Assembly: GCA_029961745.1 (NCBI GenBank)
Contig: CP124680.1
Location: forward strand, 2,914,001-2,978,000
Direction: 5' to 3'
Origin: Nocardioides sp. L-11A
GTDB lineage: Bacteria > Actinomycetota > Actinomycetes > Propionibacteriales > Nocardioidaceae
Length of the DNA stretch: 64,000 nt
In this document: in pieces, positions 53,608 through 64,000 of the stretch
Numbering within the stretch: position 1 is the first letter of the stretch
Layout of the letters: every line of letters starts with the position of its first letter
Position numbers and translations under genes: made by a program
Notes under the pieces: generated by a model
Database searches by the model: none
What the model was told of the DNA's origin: nothing
What the model saw: only the letters and a program-made list of their open reading frames with translations

Positions 53608-55248
53608 TCACCGCTCGCTGACCCGACCCCCGTCGACGTGCAGCTCGCGGTCTGTCGCCACGGCTGCGCGCATCCGGCGGTCGTGGGTGACCAGCAGGAG
53701 GGTGCCTGGGAAGGCGGTGAGCGCCGACTCGAGCTGCTCGATCGCGGGCAGGTCGAGGTGGTTGGTGGGCTCATCGAGCACGAGCAGGTTCACTCCCCTG
53801 GCCTGCAGCAGCGCGAGCGCGCCGCGGGTCCGCTCGCCGGGCGACAATGTCGCCGCCGACCTCAGCACGTGGTCGGCCTTCAGGCCGAACTTCGCCAGGA
53901 GCGTGCGCACCGGCTCCGGGGCGAGGTCCGGCACATGGCGCTGGAAGGCCTCGACCAGCGGCTCATCGGTCTCGAACAGCCGTCGCGCCTGGTCGACCTC
54001 GCCGACCACCACGCCCGGCCCGAGGTGCGACTCCCCCGCGGCGAGCTCGGCGCGGCCCAGCAGAGCGGCGAGCAGCGTGGACTTCCCTGCCCCGTTGGCC
54101 CCGGTGATCGTCACCTTCTCGGCCCAGCCGATCTCCAGGCTCACCGGCCCCAGGGTGAACCCGCCCCGGCGTACGACGGCGTCGCGGAGCACCGCGGTCA
54201 CCGCGCCGGAGCGTGGGGCGGCGGCGATCTCCATCCGCAGCTCCCACTCCTTGCGGGGCTCGGCGACCTCCTCCAGACGCTCCAGCGCCCGCTCGGACTG
54301 GCGCACCTTGGCCGCCTGCTTCTCGCTGGACTCAGCGCGGAACCTCCGCACCGACTTGTCGGGCTCCTTGTCGATGCTGCGCCGCGCGTTGCGCACGCCC
54401 TGGGCAGCCCAGCCGCGCTGCGTGGTGATCCGAGCCTGGAGGCCCGCCACCGTGTCGGCGTACTCCTCATAGGCCTCGCGGGCGTGACGGCGGGCGACCT
54501 CGCGCTCCTGGAGCCAGGCCTCGTAGCCGCCGCCGTAGACGTTGATCGCCCGCTGGTGGAGGTCCAGTTCGACGATCCGGTTGACGGTGCGCGCGAGGAA
54601 CTCGCGATCGTGGCTCACGATGACCGCGGCGACACCGAGATCGGCGACGAAGCGCTCCAGCCGGTCGAGTCCGTCGAGGTCCAGGTCGTTCGTGGGCTCG
54701 TCCAGCAGGAACACGTCATAGCGCGAGAGCAGCAGGCTGGCCAGGCCGGCCCGCGCCGCCTGACCGCCCGACAGCGACGTCATCGGCTGGTCGAGGTCCA
54801 CGGCGAGCCCGACGTCGGCGGCGATCGCCTCGGCGCGCTCGTCCAGGTCCGGCGCGCCCAGCGCCAGCCAGCGCTTCAGCGCCTCGGCGTACTCGTCGTC
54901 GGCGCCCTGCTCCCCCGCCTCGAGCCGCGCGGTCGCGGTGTCGAACCGGGCCTGCGCCGCTGCCACGCCGGTACGGCGTCCGAGGAACCCCCGCACCGTC
55001 TCCCCGGCCCGGCGCTCGGTCTCCTGGGGCAGGTAGCCGATCGTGGCCGACGCCGGCGCGATGGCGACCGAGCCGGCCTCGGGCCGCAGGTCGCCGGCGA
55101 GGGTCCGCAGCAGCGTCGACTTGCCGGCGCCGTTCGGGCCGACCAGCCCGATGATGTCGCGCGGCGCGATCACCAGGTCCAGTCCGGAGAACAGTGCTGT
55201 CGCCCCGTGCCCGGCCGCCAGCCCAGCGGCCTTGATCGTCGCGCTCAC
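53608..55248 (-). CDS. ABC-F family ATPase (antibiotic-resistance/translation factor type)
   Basis: 546 residues with two ATP-binding domains and no membrane segments. First Walker A GPNGAGKST at 37-45, signature LSGGQ, Walker B LLDEPTNDLDLDGL; second Walker A GANGAGKST, signature LSPGERTRGAL, Walker B LLVLDEPTNHLDLPAIEQLE. The linker between domains (EEVAEPRKEWEL and the coiled coil before it) is the P-site tRNA interaction region. Members act on stalled ribosomes and may protect against antibiotics. The specific role cannot be read. Confidence 0.92.
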   Translation of the reverse strand: MSATIKAAGLAAGHGATALFSGLDLVIAPRDIIGLVGPNGAGKSTLLRTLAGDLRPEAGSVAIAPASATIGYLPQETERRAGETVRGFLGRRTGVAAAQARFDTATARLEAGEQGADDEYAEALKRWLALGAPDLDERAEAIAADVGLAVDLDQPMTSLSGGQAARAGLASLLLSRYDVFLLDEPTNDLDLDGLDRLERFVADLGVAAVIVSHDREFLARTVNRIVELDLHQRAINVYGGGYEAWLQEREVARRHAREAYEEYADTVAGLQARITTQRGWAAQGVRNARRSIDKEPDKSVRRFRAESSEKQAAKVRQSERALERLEEVAEPRKEWELRMEIAAAPRSGAVTAVLRDAVVRRGGFTLGPVSLEIGWAEKVTITGANGAGKSTLLAALLGRAELAAGESHLGPGVVVGEVDQARRLFETDEPLVEAFQRHVPDLAPEPVRTLLAKFGLKADHVLRSAATLSPGERTRGALALLQARGVNLLVLDEPTNHLDLPAIEQLESALTAFPGTLLLVTHDRRMRAAVATDRELHVDGGRVSER

Positions 55249-55258
55249 GCCGCTGAGG

Positions 55259-55601
55259 CTAGCCGGGCCGGGCGGCGCCCTCGGCTACTGCCCGCTCCGC
55301 TCCGACCAGCTCCCCCAGATCCTCGAACGCGGCGAGGACGGCATCGGTCGCCTCCTGTTCCCGTGCCAGGTCGGCCCGGGCTGCCGCGACCAGCTCCTCG
55401 CTGCCCGCGGCGCCGTCGAAGTCTCCGTCGGGCTCGCCGTACAGGCCGGGCTCAGGCTCGCCCGCGGTTGCGCAGGTAGTCGAGCAGGGTGGCCCGCTCC
55501 CCCTCCGCGCTCGGCCCGTCGGTCTCGCGGGGATCGTCGTCGGCGTCGAGCCACATGTCCGGGTGGACGGTCGCCCGGGTCCAGCGCTCCGGCGTGGTCA
55601 C
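55259..55601 (-). pseudogene. Decayed DinB-like (DUF664) gene
   Basis: The first frame, from GTG 55601, reads VTTPERWTRATVHPDMWLDA then EGERATLLDYLRNRGRA and stops near 55452. A second frame continues the family pattern (PGLYGEPDGDFDGAAGSEEL, then AAARADLAREQEATDAVLA) to a stop at 55259-55261. Compared with the intact DinB protein at 52064, the central helix with the KCxGL and VRHLAG motifs is missing, so a deletion with frame change removed it. The start overlaps the HD-gene stop (GTGA), a trace of the former operon. Confidence 0.65.
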
Positions 55602-56233
55602 GGCCGGATCCAGCCCCGCCGTAGGCCCTCCTCGACGAGCAGTCCGGTCGCATCGCCCAGGGATGTCGACGCGGCGACCACCCCCGCCTCGCGGGCGCGG
55701 ACGGTGGCCTCCGAGGCGCCGGGCAGGCCCCAGGTGCCGCCACCGGCGAGCCAGTTCAGCAGCATCGGCTCCAGCCGGTCCATCGCCTTGCCGAACCGCG
55801 CCTCGGGCGTGACGCCCGCCTCGAACTCGTCCCACAGGGCGCGCAGCTCACTCGCCTGGTCCAGCGGCAGCAGGCCGAACAGCCGGTCGGCCGCCGCGGA
55901 CTCACGCTCCTCCTGGTCGTCGGCGGCGCCGGGCACGAACACCGGACTGTCGCCCGCGTAGATCTCGACCAGATCGTGGATCACCACGAGCTTGACCGCG
56001 TGCCCGACGTCGATCGGCTCGTCGGCGTACTCAGCGAGCAGGACCACCATCAGCGCGAGGTGCCACGAGTGCTCGGCGTCGTTCTCGCGGCGATCCGCGG
56101 CCGCGAGCGGCGAGGCGCGCAGCACGGTCTTGAGCTTGTCGGCCTCCGCGACGAACCTCAGCTGGGCCGCGAGCCGCTCCGGGATCCCGGCGGGCAGCGG
56201 CTGACGGTCCATGATCAGGGCGTCGTCGTCCAT
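55598..56233 (-). CDS. HD-domain nucleotidase (YfbR-like)
   Basis: 211 residues. The HD metal motif is EHSWHLALMVVLLAEYAD with VIHDLVEIYAGDSP (HD at about 85-86), as in 5'-deoxynucleotidases that hydrolyse dNMPs. The C-terminal half is helical (FGKAMDRLEPMLLNWLAGGG). Substrate not proven. The DinB remnant overlapped its stop codon. Confidence 0.88.
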   Translation of the reverse strand: MDDDALIMDRQPLPAGIPERLAAQLRFVAEADKLKTVLRASPLAAADRRENDAEHSWHLALMVVLLAEYADEPIDVGHAVKLVVIHDLVEIYAGDSPVFVPGAADDQEERESAAADRLFGLLPLDQASELRALWDEFEAGVTPEARFGKAMDRLEPMLLNWLAGGGTWGLPGASEATVRAREAGVVAASTSLGDATGLLVEEGLRRGWIRP

Positions 56234-56263
56234 GGCTCCACCCTGCCATCGCCGGATCGCCGG

Positions 56264-56563
56264 TCAGCCCTCGCGGGGTACGTCGACGAAGTGCTCGACC
56301 ACCGGGAACGGCTCGTAGAACCGGTGCAGTAGCGCGCGCCACCGCTGGTAGTCCGGCGAGCCACGGAAGCCGACGGTGTGGTCCTCCAGCGTGTCCCACT
56401 CGACGAGCAGCAGGTAGTGGCTCGGCGTCTCGACGGAGCGCCGCAGCGCGAGGCTGCGGAAGCCCGGCATCGCCGCGATGATCGGCCGGGCCTGCGCGAA
56501 GGCCGCCTCGAACTCCTCCTCCCGACCGGGTACGACGGGCAGGACGGCGTGCTCGAGGATCAT
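56264..56563 (-). CDS. Antibiotic-biosynthesis monooxygenase-like (ABM) protein
   Basis: 99 residues, dimeric ferredoxin-like fold (ILEHAVLPVVPGREEEFEAA, MPGFRSLALRRSVETPSHYL, VEWDTLEDHTVGFRGSPDYQ). Members are quinol or small-molecule monooxygenases or haem-degrading proteins; the role here is unknown. It starts 74 bases from the divergent cyclophilin gene. Confidence 0.85.
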   Translation of the reverse strand: MILEHAVLPVVPGREEEFEAAFAQARPIIAAMPGFRSLALRRSVETPSHYLLLVEWDTLEDHTVGFRGSPDYQRWRALLHRFYEPFPVVEHFVDVPREG

Positions 56564-56636
56564 GGGCGGAGTCTGTCATCCGCCGGTCGGCCGAAACGGC
56601 ACCGTCCGCTCAGGTCCCTTGCGTACGATGCGCCCC

Positions 56637-57392
56637 ATGCGCTCTCGCCTGCTCGCCGGTGTCCCGGCACTGCTGCTGCTCGCCGCCCTGTCCGCCTGCG
56701 GCGACGACTCGTCGTCCGCCGAGGACCCGGAGACGGGTGGGTCCACGACGCCGTCCGCGGACACGACGACGACCGACAGCACGGCCGACGCCGCGGCCGG
56801 TCAGTGCGACTGGGAGGAGGACGGCGAGGCCGCGCGACCGGTCGACCTGCCGCCCACGGACCCGCAGTACTCCGGCGACGTGCCTGCGGTGCTGAAGACC
56901 TCCATCGGCGAGCTCACGATCACCCTCGACGCGGCCAAGGCACCGTGCACGGTCGAGTCCTTCGCCTCGCTCGCGAAGCAGGGCTACTACGACGACACGT
57001 CCTGCCACCGCCAGGGCAACGACCCCGGCTTCGAGTTCCTGCAGTGCGGCGACCCGTACTTCGACCCGAAGGCGTCCGACGCCGACCCGAAGACCGGCAC
57101 CGGCGGGCCCGGCTACACGATCCCCGACGAGGTCGACGGATCCGAGACGTACCCGGCCGGGACCCTGGCCATGGCCAACACCGGTCAGCCCCACAGCGGT
57201 GGCGGCCAGTTCTTCATCGTCTTCGGCGACTCGCAGTTCCCGCCCAACTACACGGTGTGGGGACACCTCGACGAGGCGTCGGTGAAGAAGCTCCAGGAGG
57301 CGACCGCGAGCGGCAACGACGGCTACTGGGCCCAGAGCGGCGGTGGCCGCCCCAACACCCCGGTGACCTTCGAGAGCATCACGGTCGGCTGA
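56637..57392 (+). CDS. Lipoprotein cyclophilin-type peptidyl-prolyl isomerase
   Basis: 251 residues. Signal with lipobox LSAC (LLLLAALSACGDD), a Thr/Ser/Asp-rich linker, then a cyclophilin domain (AVLKTSIGELTITLDAAKAP, CTVESFASLAKQGYYDDTSC, HRQGNDPGFEFLQCG, GGGQFFIVFGDSQFPPNYTV). The catalytic Arg is in CHRQGN. It probably helps exported proteins fold outside the membrane. TACGAT lies 7 bases before the ATG. The 3' end overlaps the convergent SDR gene by 14 bases. Confidence 0.9.
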   Translation: MRSRLLAGVPALLLLAALSACGDDSSSAEDPETGGSTTPSADTTTTDSTADAAAGQCDWEEDGEAARPVDLPPTDPQYSGDVPAVLKTSIGELTITLDAAKAPCTVESFASLAKQGYYDDTSCHRQGNDPGFEFLQCGDPYFDPKASDADPKTGTGGPGYTIPDEVDGSETYPAGTLAMANTGQPHSGGGQFFIVFGDSQFPPNYTVWGHLDEASVKKLQEATASGNDGYWAQSGGGRPNTPVTFESITVG

Positions 57393-58287
57393 ACCGCTCC
57401 GGGGCGACGGCGCCGGTCAGCCCGACGGACCGCTCCCACAGCGCCCGCGCCAGCAGCTCGTCGTCGGCCTTCCGCGACATCCTGGCCGGCGCGGGCCAGC
57501 CCCACAGCTCGGTCCGCCCGTGCGGGCCGACATAGGTCCCGCCGGGCACGTCCATGGTCGCCGCGTAGACGGTGCAGAGCGCGCCGCGCCAGGCCGGCAT
57601 GCCGACGAGCCTCTGGCCGTAGTGGCCGATCGCCGTCACGACCGGATGGCCCGAGCCGCTGGTGATGCCGGTCGCCGACGCGCCGGGGTGGGCGGCGACG
57701 GCGCGCAGCGTCGCCCCCTCGGCGCGCAGCCTGCGGTCGAGCTCGCGCATGAACAGCAGGTCGGCGAGCTTCGAGTCGCCGTAGGCCTGGAACGGCCGAT
57801 AGGGGCGGCGCTGCCAGCCGAGATCATCGAGGTCGAGCCGCCCCGAGCGGTGCTCGCGGGAGCTCACCACGACCACCCGGTCGGTGAGCACCGGCAGCAC
57901 CAGCCGGGTGAGCAGGAAGTGGCCGAGGTAGTTGGTCGCGAAGTGCATCTCGACGCCCTCCGGCGTCACCGCGTGCGGGACTCCGAGCACGCCGGCGTTG
58001 TTGACCAGGACGTCGACCGGCCGCCCGTCCGCGACCAGGCCGTCGGCGAAGGCGCGCACCGACGCGAGGTCGCTCACGTCCACCTGGCGCACCTCGACCC
58101 GGCCCTTGTCGACACCCGGGACGGTGCGCGCCGCGGCCTCGCCCTTCGCCAGGCTGCGGCAGGCCAGGACGACCTCCGCCCCTCGGGAGCCGAGGATGCG
58201 GGCGGTCTCCAGGCCCAGGCCACCGTTGGAGCCGGTGATGACGAACCGTCTGCCCTGCTGAGGCGGCACCTGGGTCCACGCGCGCAT
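57379..58287 (-). CDS. Short-chain dehydrogenase (WW-oxidoreductase/retinol-dehydrogenase-like)
   Basis: 302 residues. Cofactor motif TGSNGGLGLETARILGSRGA, NNAG near residue 95, Ser in VVVVSSREHRSGRLD and Tyr-x-x-x-Lys as QAYGDSKLADLLFMRELDRR. The CRSLAKGEAA segment suggests NADP(H). Substrate unknown. The neighbouring gene is divergent (54 bases between starts). The very long reading frame through this strand is not a gene. Confidence 0.9.
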   Translation of the reverse strand: MRAWTQVPPQQGRRFVITGSNGGLGLETARILGSRGAEVVLACRSLAKGEAAARTVPGVDKGRVEVRQVDVSDLASVRAFADGLVADGRPVDVLVNNAGVLGVPHAVTPEGVEMHFATNYLGHFLLTRLVLPVLTDRVVVVSSREHRSGRLDLDDLGWQRRPYRPFQAYGDSKLADLLFMRELDRRLRAEGATLRAVAAHPGASATGITSGSGHPVVTAIGHYGQRLVGMPAWRGALCTVYAATMDVPGGTYVGPHGRTELWGWPAPARMSRKADDELLARALWERSVGLTGAVAPERFSRP

Positions 58288-58341
58288 GGCCCGAACCCTC
58301 CCACATCCGCAGCCGTCCGGCGTCCGTTCTAGGCTGACTGG

Positions 58342-60767
<2,426 letters not shown>

Positions 60768-60771
<4 letters not shown>

Positions 60772-61589
60772 CCGGGGTGAAGGCGCGCCGTCCGGGTCCC
60801 ACGACCCGCCTTCGGGTCGAGGAGCATCGCGGCGACGACGTCCGCCGGCACGAGGACCGGGTGCTGACCGAGGAGCCGCTGGAGATCCGGCTGGCCTGGC
60901 CGGGCGCCCCGGCCCGGCGGGTCTGGACGACCCTGCGCACGCCGGGTCACGACTTCGAGCTGGCTGCCGGGTGGGTGCACCACGAGGGCCTCGGCCGGGC
61001 CACCGGCGTCGCCTACTGCACCGACGTGGAGCTGCGCCCGGAGCAGAAGTTCAACGTCGTGACCGTGACCCTGGACGCCGTACCCGCCCGGGTGCCGAGA
61101 CAACTCGACGCGCTCAGCGCCGGCTCGGCCGCCTGCGGGGTGTGCGGCTCCGACGAGGTCGCCGAGGTGCTGGCCCGGCGGGCGACGGCACCGTGGGCCG
61201 GGCCACTCCCCTCCCCCGACCTGGTCCGCCGCCTGCCCGGCCGGATGCGGCCCCGGCAGGAGCTGTTCGACCGCACCGGCGGCGCCCACGCGGCGGGCCT
61301 GTTCGCCGACGACGGCACCCTGCTCGCCGTCCGGGAGGACGTCGGGCGGCACAACGCCGTCGACAAGGTCGTCGGCGCCCGGCTCCTCGCCGGCGCGCCG
61401 TCGGCGGCCGCGGCGCTGGTCGTGAGCGGCCGCGCCGGCTTCGAGCTGGTGCAGAAGGCCGTCGCCAGCGGCGTCGGCGTCCTCGTCGCCGTCGGCGCCC
61501 CCACGGGACTGTCCGTCCGACTGGCCGAGGCCGGCGGACTGGCGCTCTACGGCTGGACCAAGGACGACCGGACCGTCCGGTACGCCTGA
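60768..61589 (+). CDS. fdhD: Formate dehydrogenase accessory sulfurtransferase FdhD
   Basis: 273 residues. FdhD transfers sulphur from IscS to the bis-MGD molybdenum cofactor of formate dehydrogenase. The Cys pair CGVC (123-126, in SAACGVCGSDEV) and the C-terminal REDVGRHNAVDKVVGARLL and VVSGRAGFELVQKAV motifs are characteristic. No formate dehydrogenase gene is in the window. It starts at a GTG overlapping the pepN stop. Confidence 0.93.
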
Positions 61590-61639
61590 ATCGGCGCGCC
61601 CCGCGACGTTCTGTCGGGCCCTCCTGTTTGACTGCTCCC

Positions 61640-63079
61640 ATGGCCCTCCTCCTCGCCCTCCTCGTCGGTCTCCTGCTCGGTGCAGGGGCCGGCTGGCTGG
61701 TGCGCCAGGCCACCCTCCCCGCCACCCCCGAGGTCGCGCCGGAGGAGGCCCCCGAGGTCGTCGCCGCCCGCCACGAGGCGGTCCTGGCTGGGCTGCGCGC
61801 CGAGCACGAGACCGCGCTCGCCGAGCTGCGTCACGAGGTGCAGCGGGTCCAGCTGCAGGGCGAGTCCCGCGCCGGCGCGGTCCGTGCCGAGGAGGCCGCC
61901 GCCCGCGCCGCCGTGCAGGCCGAGCTGACCGGCGCGCTCGCGACGGTCGAGGAGCTGCGCGACGCCGTCGACGACGCCCGGGCCCGCTACCGCACCCTCG
62001 TCGAGCAGCAGCGCCAGGCCCAGCAGGAGCGGGAGCGCGGCGAGACCGGCCAGACCCAGGTGCTCAAGACGCTCACCCCGGTCGTCGAGCACCTGCGCGC
62101 CATGCAGCGCAAGGTCGACGACCTCGAGAAGGCCCGCGTCCAGCAGCACACCGAGCTGGCGACCCAGATCAAGCACACCCAGCGCTCGGTCGAGGACTCC
62201 CGCAAGGCCGCCGACACCCTCGCCTCGGTGCTCAAGAACAACGCCGTCCGGGGTGCATGGGGCGAGACCCAGCTGCGCACGCTGGTCGAGACCGCGGGAC
62301 TGCTCAACCGGGTCGACTTCGAGCTGCAGCACTCCGTCGAGGCCGACTCCGGCAGCCGCCGGCCCGACATGGTCATCAACCTCCCCGGCGGCAAGCAGAT
62401 GGCGATCGACGCCAAGGTGCCCTACAACGCGTTCATGGACGCCCAGCGCGAGGGCCTCGAGCCCGAGACCCGGCAGCGACTGCTCGACGATCACGCCCGC
62501 AAGGTCCGCGGCCACGTCGACACCCTCGCCCGCAAGGGGTACTGGACCGGCCTCGCGGTCAGCCCGGAGTTCACCGTCGCGTTCATCCCCAACGAGCAGC
62601 TCCTCAACGCCGCCCTCGAGGTCGACCCGTCGCTGATGGAGCACGCCTTCGGCAACGGCATCGTCCTGGCGACCCCGACGAACCTCTGGAGCATGCTCAA
62701 GACCGTCGCCTTCACCTGGAAGCAGGAGGCCCTCACCGAGGACGCCCAGGTCCTCTTCGAGCTCGGTCAGGTCCTCTACCGCCGGATCCTCAAGCTCTCC
62801 GAGCACGTCGACAAGCTCGGCCGCTCGCTGCAGCGCAGCGTCAAGGACTACAACGCCTTCACCGGCTCCCTCGAGCGCTCGGTCCTGCCCGCCGCCCGCA
62901 AGCTCAACGCCGCCGACCCGGTCGCCGACATCCCCGTGCCCAAGGAGATCGAGGAGGCACCCAAGGCGCTCGCCTCCAGCGAGTTCGGCGCGCTCGCCGA
63001 CCTCGACCGCGACGAGCTCACCTTCGACTTCGACCTCCCGGTCGACGCGGAGATCGTGGACGACACCCGAGCAGGCTGA
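61640..63079 (+). CDS. rmuC: DNA recombination protein RmuC
   Basis: 479 residues. An N-terminal membrane anchor (LLLALLVGLLLGAGAGWLVR) precedes a long coiled coil (about residues 40-190) and a C-terminal nuclease-like RmuC domain (NNAVRGAWGETQLRTLVETA, MVINLPGGKQMAIDAKVPYN, GYWTGLAVSPEFTVAFIPNE). RmuC limits inversions at short inverted repeats, which is notable given the palindromic elements that follow it. No strong ribosome-binding site was seen before the ATG. Confidence 0.9.
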   Translation: MALLLALLVGLLLGAGAGWLVRQATLPATPEVAPEEAPEVVAARHEAVLAGLRAEHETALAELRHEVQRVQLQGESRAGAVRAEEAAARAAVQAELTGALATVEELRDAVDDARARYRTLVEQQRQAQQERERGETGQTQVLKTLTPVVEHLRAMQRKVDDLEKARVQQHTELATQIKHTQRSVEDSRKAADTLASVLKNNAVRGAWGETQLRTLVETAGLLNRVDFELQHSVEADSGSRRPDMVINLPGGKQMAIDAKVPYNAFMDAQREGLEPETRQRLLDDHARKVRGHVDTLARKGYWTGLAVSPEFTVAFIPNEQLLNAALEVDPSLMEHAFGNGIVLATPTNLWSMLKTVAFTWKQEALTEDAQVLFELGQVLYRRILKLSEHVDKLGRSLQRSVKDYNAFTGSLERSVLPAARKLNAADPVADIPVPKEIEEAPKALASSEFGALADLDRDELTFDFDLPVDAEIVDDTRAG

Positions 63080-63186
63080 GCCCCGGCGGACTGAGCCCCG
63101 GGCCGGGCAATGCGGTCCGCCCCTGCTGGGGTGCGGCCGGTCGTGTTCATGACGGGTGAATCGACGGCGGGCTGTCACTGGTCTCG

Positions 63187-63246
63187 GGATTGGGCACAAA
63201 CCGCAGGGAATTGCCCCGAATTGCTGCGGTTTGGGACCAAACCGCA
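63187..63246 (+). repeat. Bipartite palindromic element, copy 5 (after rmuC)
   Basis: First box GATTGGGCACAAACCGCA and hairpin box with 10-base arms TGCGGTTTGG around GA. The cores at 63188 and 63229 are 41 bases apart. Similarity to copy 6 extends about 14 bases past the hairpin (ACCACCGCGC), so copies 5 and 6 look like a recent local duplication. Confidence 0.9.
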
Positions 63247-63351
63247 ACGACCACCGCGCTCGGCATCCTGGCGACGAGCCGGCTCCTCCTCGACGCCGAC
63301 GATCGTCACCGGCACCACCCAGACGGCAGTCTTGCCCTCACAGACCCACCG
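63247..63351. other. Spacer between palindromic elements 5 and 6
   Basis: The spacer has no start-to-stop gene. On the minus strand one frame reads a plausible protein-like fragment (WVCEGKTAVWVVPVTIVGVE, then EEPARRQDAERG) that runs into both repeats; it could be a remnant of a coding end carried along with the repeat. Bases 63080-63186, before copy 5, show nothing recognisable. Confidence 0.4.
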
Positions 63352-63417
63352 CGTTTGGGCACAAACCGCATGGAATTGCCCCGAAATGTTGCGGTTTGGG
63401 ACCAAACCGCAACAACC
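63352..63417 (+). repeat. Bipartite palindromic element, copy 6 (before the thioesterase stop)
   Basis: First box GTTTGGGCACAAACCGCA and hairpin arms GTTGCGGTTTGG around GA (12 bases, the best hairpin among the plus-oriented copies). Cores at 63353 and 63394 are 41 bases apart. It ends 9 bases before the stop codon of the leftward thioesterase gene, and copies 5-6 similarity runs up to that stop. Confidence 0.9.
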
Positions 63418-63426
63418 ACCGCGCCC

Positions 63427-64000
63427 TCAGACCGCGCCGCGGGGCTCCACCCCGCCCGAGAGATCGACGGTACGCCGGGTGTTGGCGAGGGAGGTGACGG
63501 TGGCGGTGCCCAGGCTTCCGCTGCCGTCGAAGACCTCCGCCGTGCCGACGGCGATCCCGTCGGCGGCGAGGTGGTCGGCGGCGCGCAGGCCGAGCCGGGT
63601 GCTGTCCGGGAGCCGGCACAGTGCCAGGTCGATGTCGGTGTTGATGTGCTCGACACCGCGCGCACCCCAGTTGGTGACCATGCTGGTGGCGTCGGCGATC
63701 GAGGCCACCGCCTGGAAGGGCGTGCACTCCTCACCGGCGACGATCGGGATGGCGGTCTGCCAGGTCTGGTGCCGTCCGGCGTTCTGGTGGTCGCCGAAGT
63801 TGTCGGACCAGCCGGCGGTGCTGGCGAAGATCGGCACGTGGTGCTCGCTCGGAGCCGGGAGGAGGTCGGCCGGTGGCGGGACGGGCCGCTCCGCCGGCGC
63901 CGCCCAGACCTCGCCCGGCGCGTTCGCCGACGGCGCCAGGAAGGTCGCTCCGGCCCGGGCGACGACCACCCCCTCCTGCTCGACGACGGCGTCCAGCAGC
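63427..64000 (-). CDS. Thioesterase-family (TesB-like) protein, 5'-truncated by the window edge
   Basis: The frame is open to the window end, so about 190 C-terminal residues are visible. LDAVVEQEGVVVARAGATFL, the central HHVPIFASTAGWSDNFGD, and MVTNWGARGVEHINTDIDLA with the C-terminal strand GTAEVFDGSGSLGTATVTSL match the hot-dog TesB-like acyl-CoA thioesterase family; the family hydrolyses acyl-CoA to fatty acid and CoA, but which acyl group is not known. The gene ends beside repeat copy 6 and converges on rmuC. Confidence 0.8.
   Translation of the reverse strand, partial: LLDAVVEQEGVVVARAGATFLAPSANAPGEVWAAPAERPVPPPADLLPAPSEHHVPIFASTAGWSDNFGDHQNAGRHQTWQTAIPIVAGEECTPFQAVASIADATSMVTNWGARGVEHINTDIDLALCRLPDSTRLGLRAADHLAADGIAVGTAEVFDGSGSLGTATVTSLANTRRTVDLSGGVEPRGAV

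Overview
The window is very GC-rich, densely packed chromosomal DNA from an actinobacterium. The gene set (Pup-proteasome locus, RbpA, PafBC, Lnt beside a polyprenol-phosphate-mannose synthase, HelR, FxsA) and the style of the accessory genes suggest a Nocardioides-like member of the Propionibacteriales; the genus is inference. No rRNA, tRNA, CRISPR array, phage or transposase gene was seen. Many genes have a TANNNT hexamer 6-8 bases before an ATG or GTG, the layout of leaderless transcripts.

Layout. 1-9500: the 3' part of metH, a TetR/cupin pair, a LysE exporter opposite a MocR regulator, a HAD phosphatase, a RecB-like Fe-S nuclease and an M50 protease with a CBS domain. 9500-27900: the Pup-proteasome region, in the order trmI, mpa, a 25-residue peptide gene, a DUF1206 gene, dop, pup, prcB, prcA, a broken nuclease-like gene, pafA, an FKBP lipoprotein, pafB, pafC, tatA, tatC, a lipid kinase, helY and a NUDIX gene. 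Together these tag proteins with Pup (PafA), remove the tag (Dop), unfold substrates (Mpa) and degrade them (PrcAB); PafBC is the DNA-damage regulator usually found beside them. 27860-36700: a 5'-3' exonuclease and an Lrp regulator sharing a compact divergent promoter, a 417-base gene-free stretch with long inverted repeats, lnt and ppm, fxsA, rbpA behind a SigR/SigH-type promoter, an MFS permease, a GDPD, and a MurA paralogue with a fused helix-turn-helix. 36780-50000: accessory metabolism (Zn-alcohol dehydrogenase, SDRs, FAD oxidase, VOC, PPOX), helR with a matching rifamycin-associated element, and an ECF sigma factor with a membrane partner. 50000-64000: exported proteins, an ArsR/SRPBCC operon with twin operators, an ABC-F protein, a decayed DinB gene, an HD nucleotidase, a cyclophilin lipoprotein, pepN, fdhD, rmuC and a partial thioesterase.

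The most unusual feature is a six-copy family of about 60-68-base bipartite palindromic elements at 10523, 16844, 17953, 21518, 63187 and 63352. Two related boxes (GTTTGGGCACAAAC and a strong hairpin with arms TGCGGTTTGG) lie exactly 41 bases apart in every copy. All six lie at or just after gene 3' ends, four of them inside the proteasome locus, including one between pafB and pafC and an inverted pair around the broken nuclease gene.

Limits: functions come from recognised motifs and gene order by eye; no database search was run. Several starts are chosen from promoter or ribosome-site position and are inferences.
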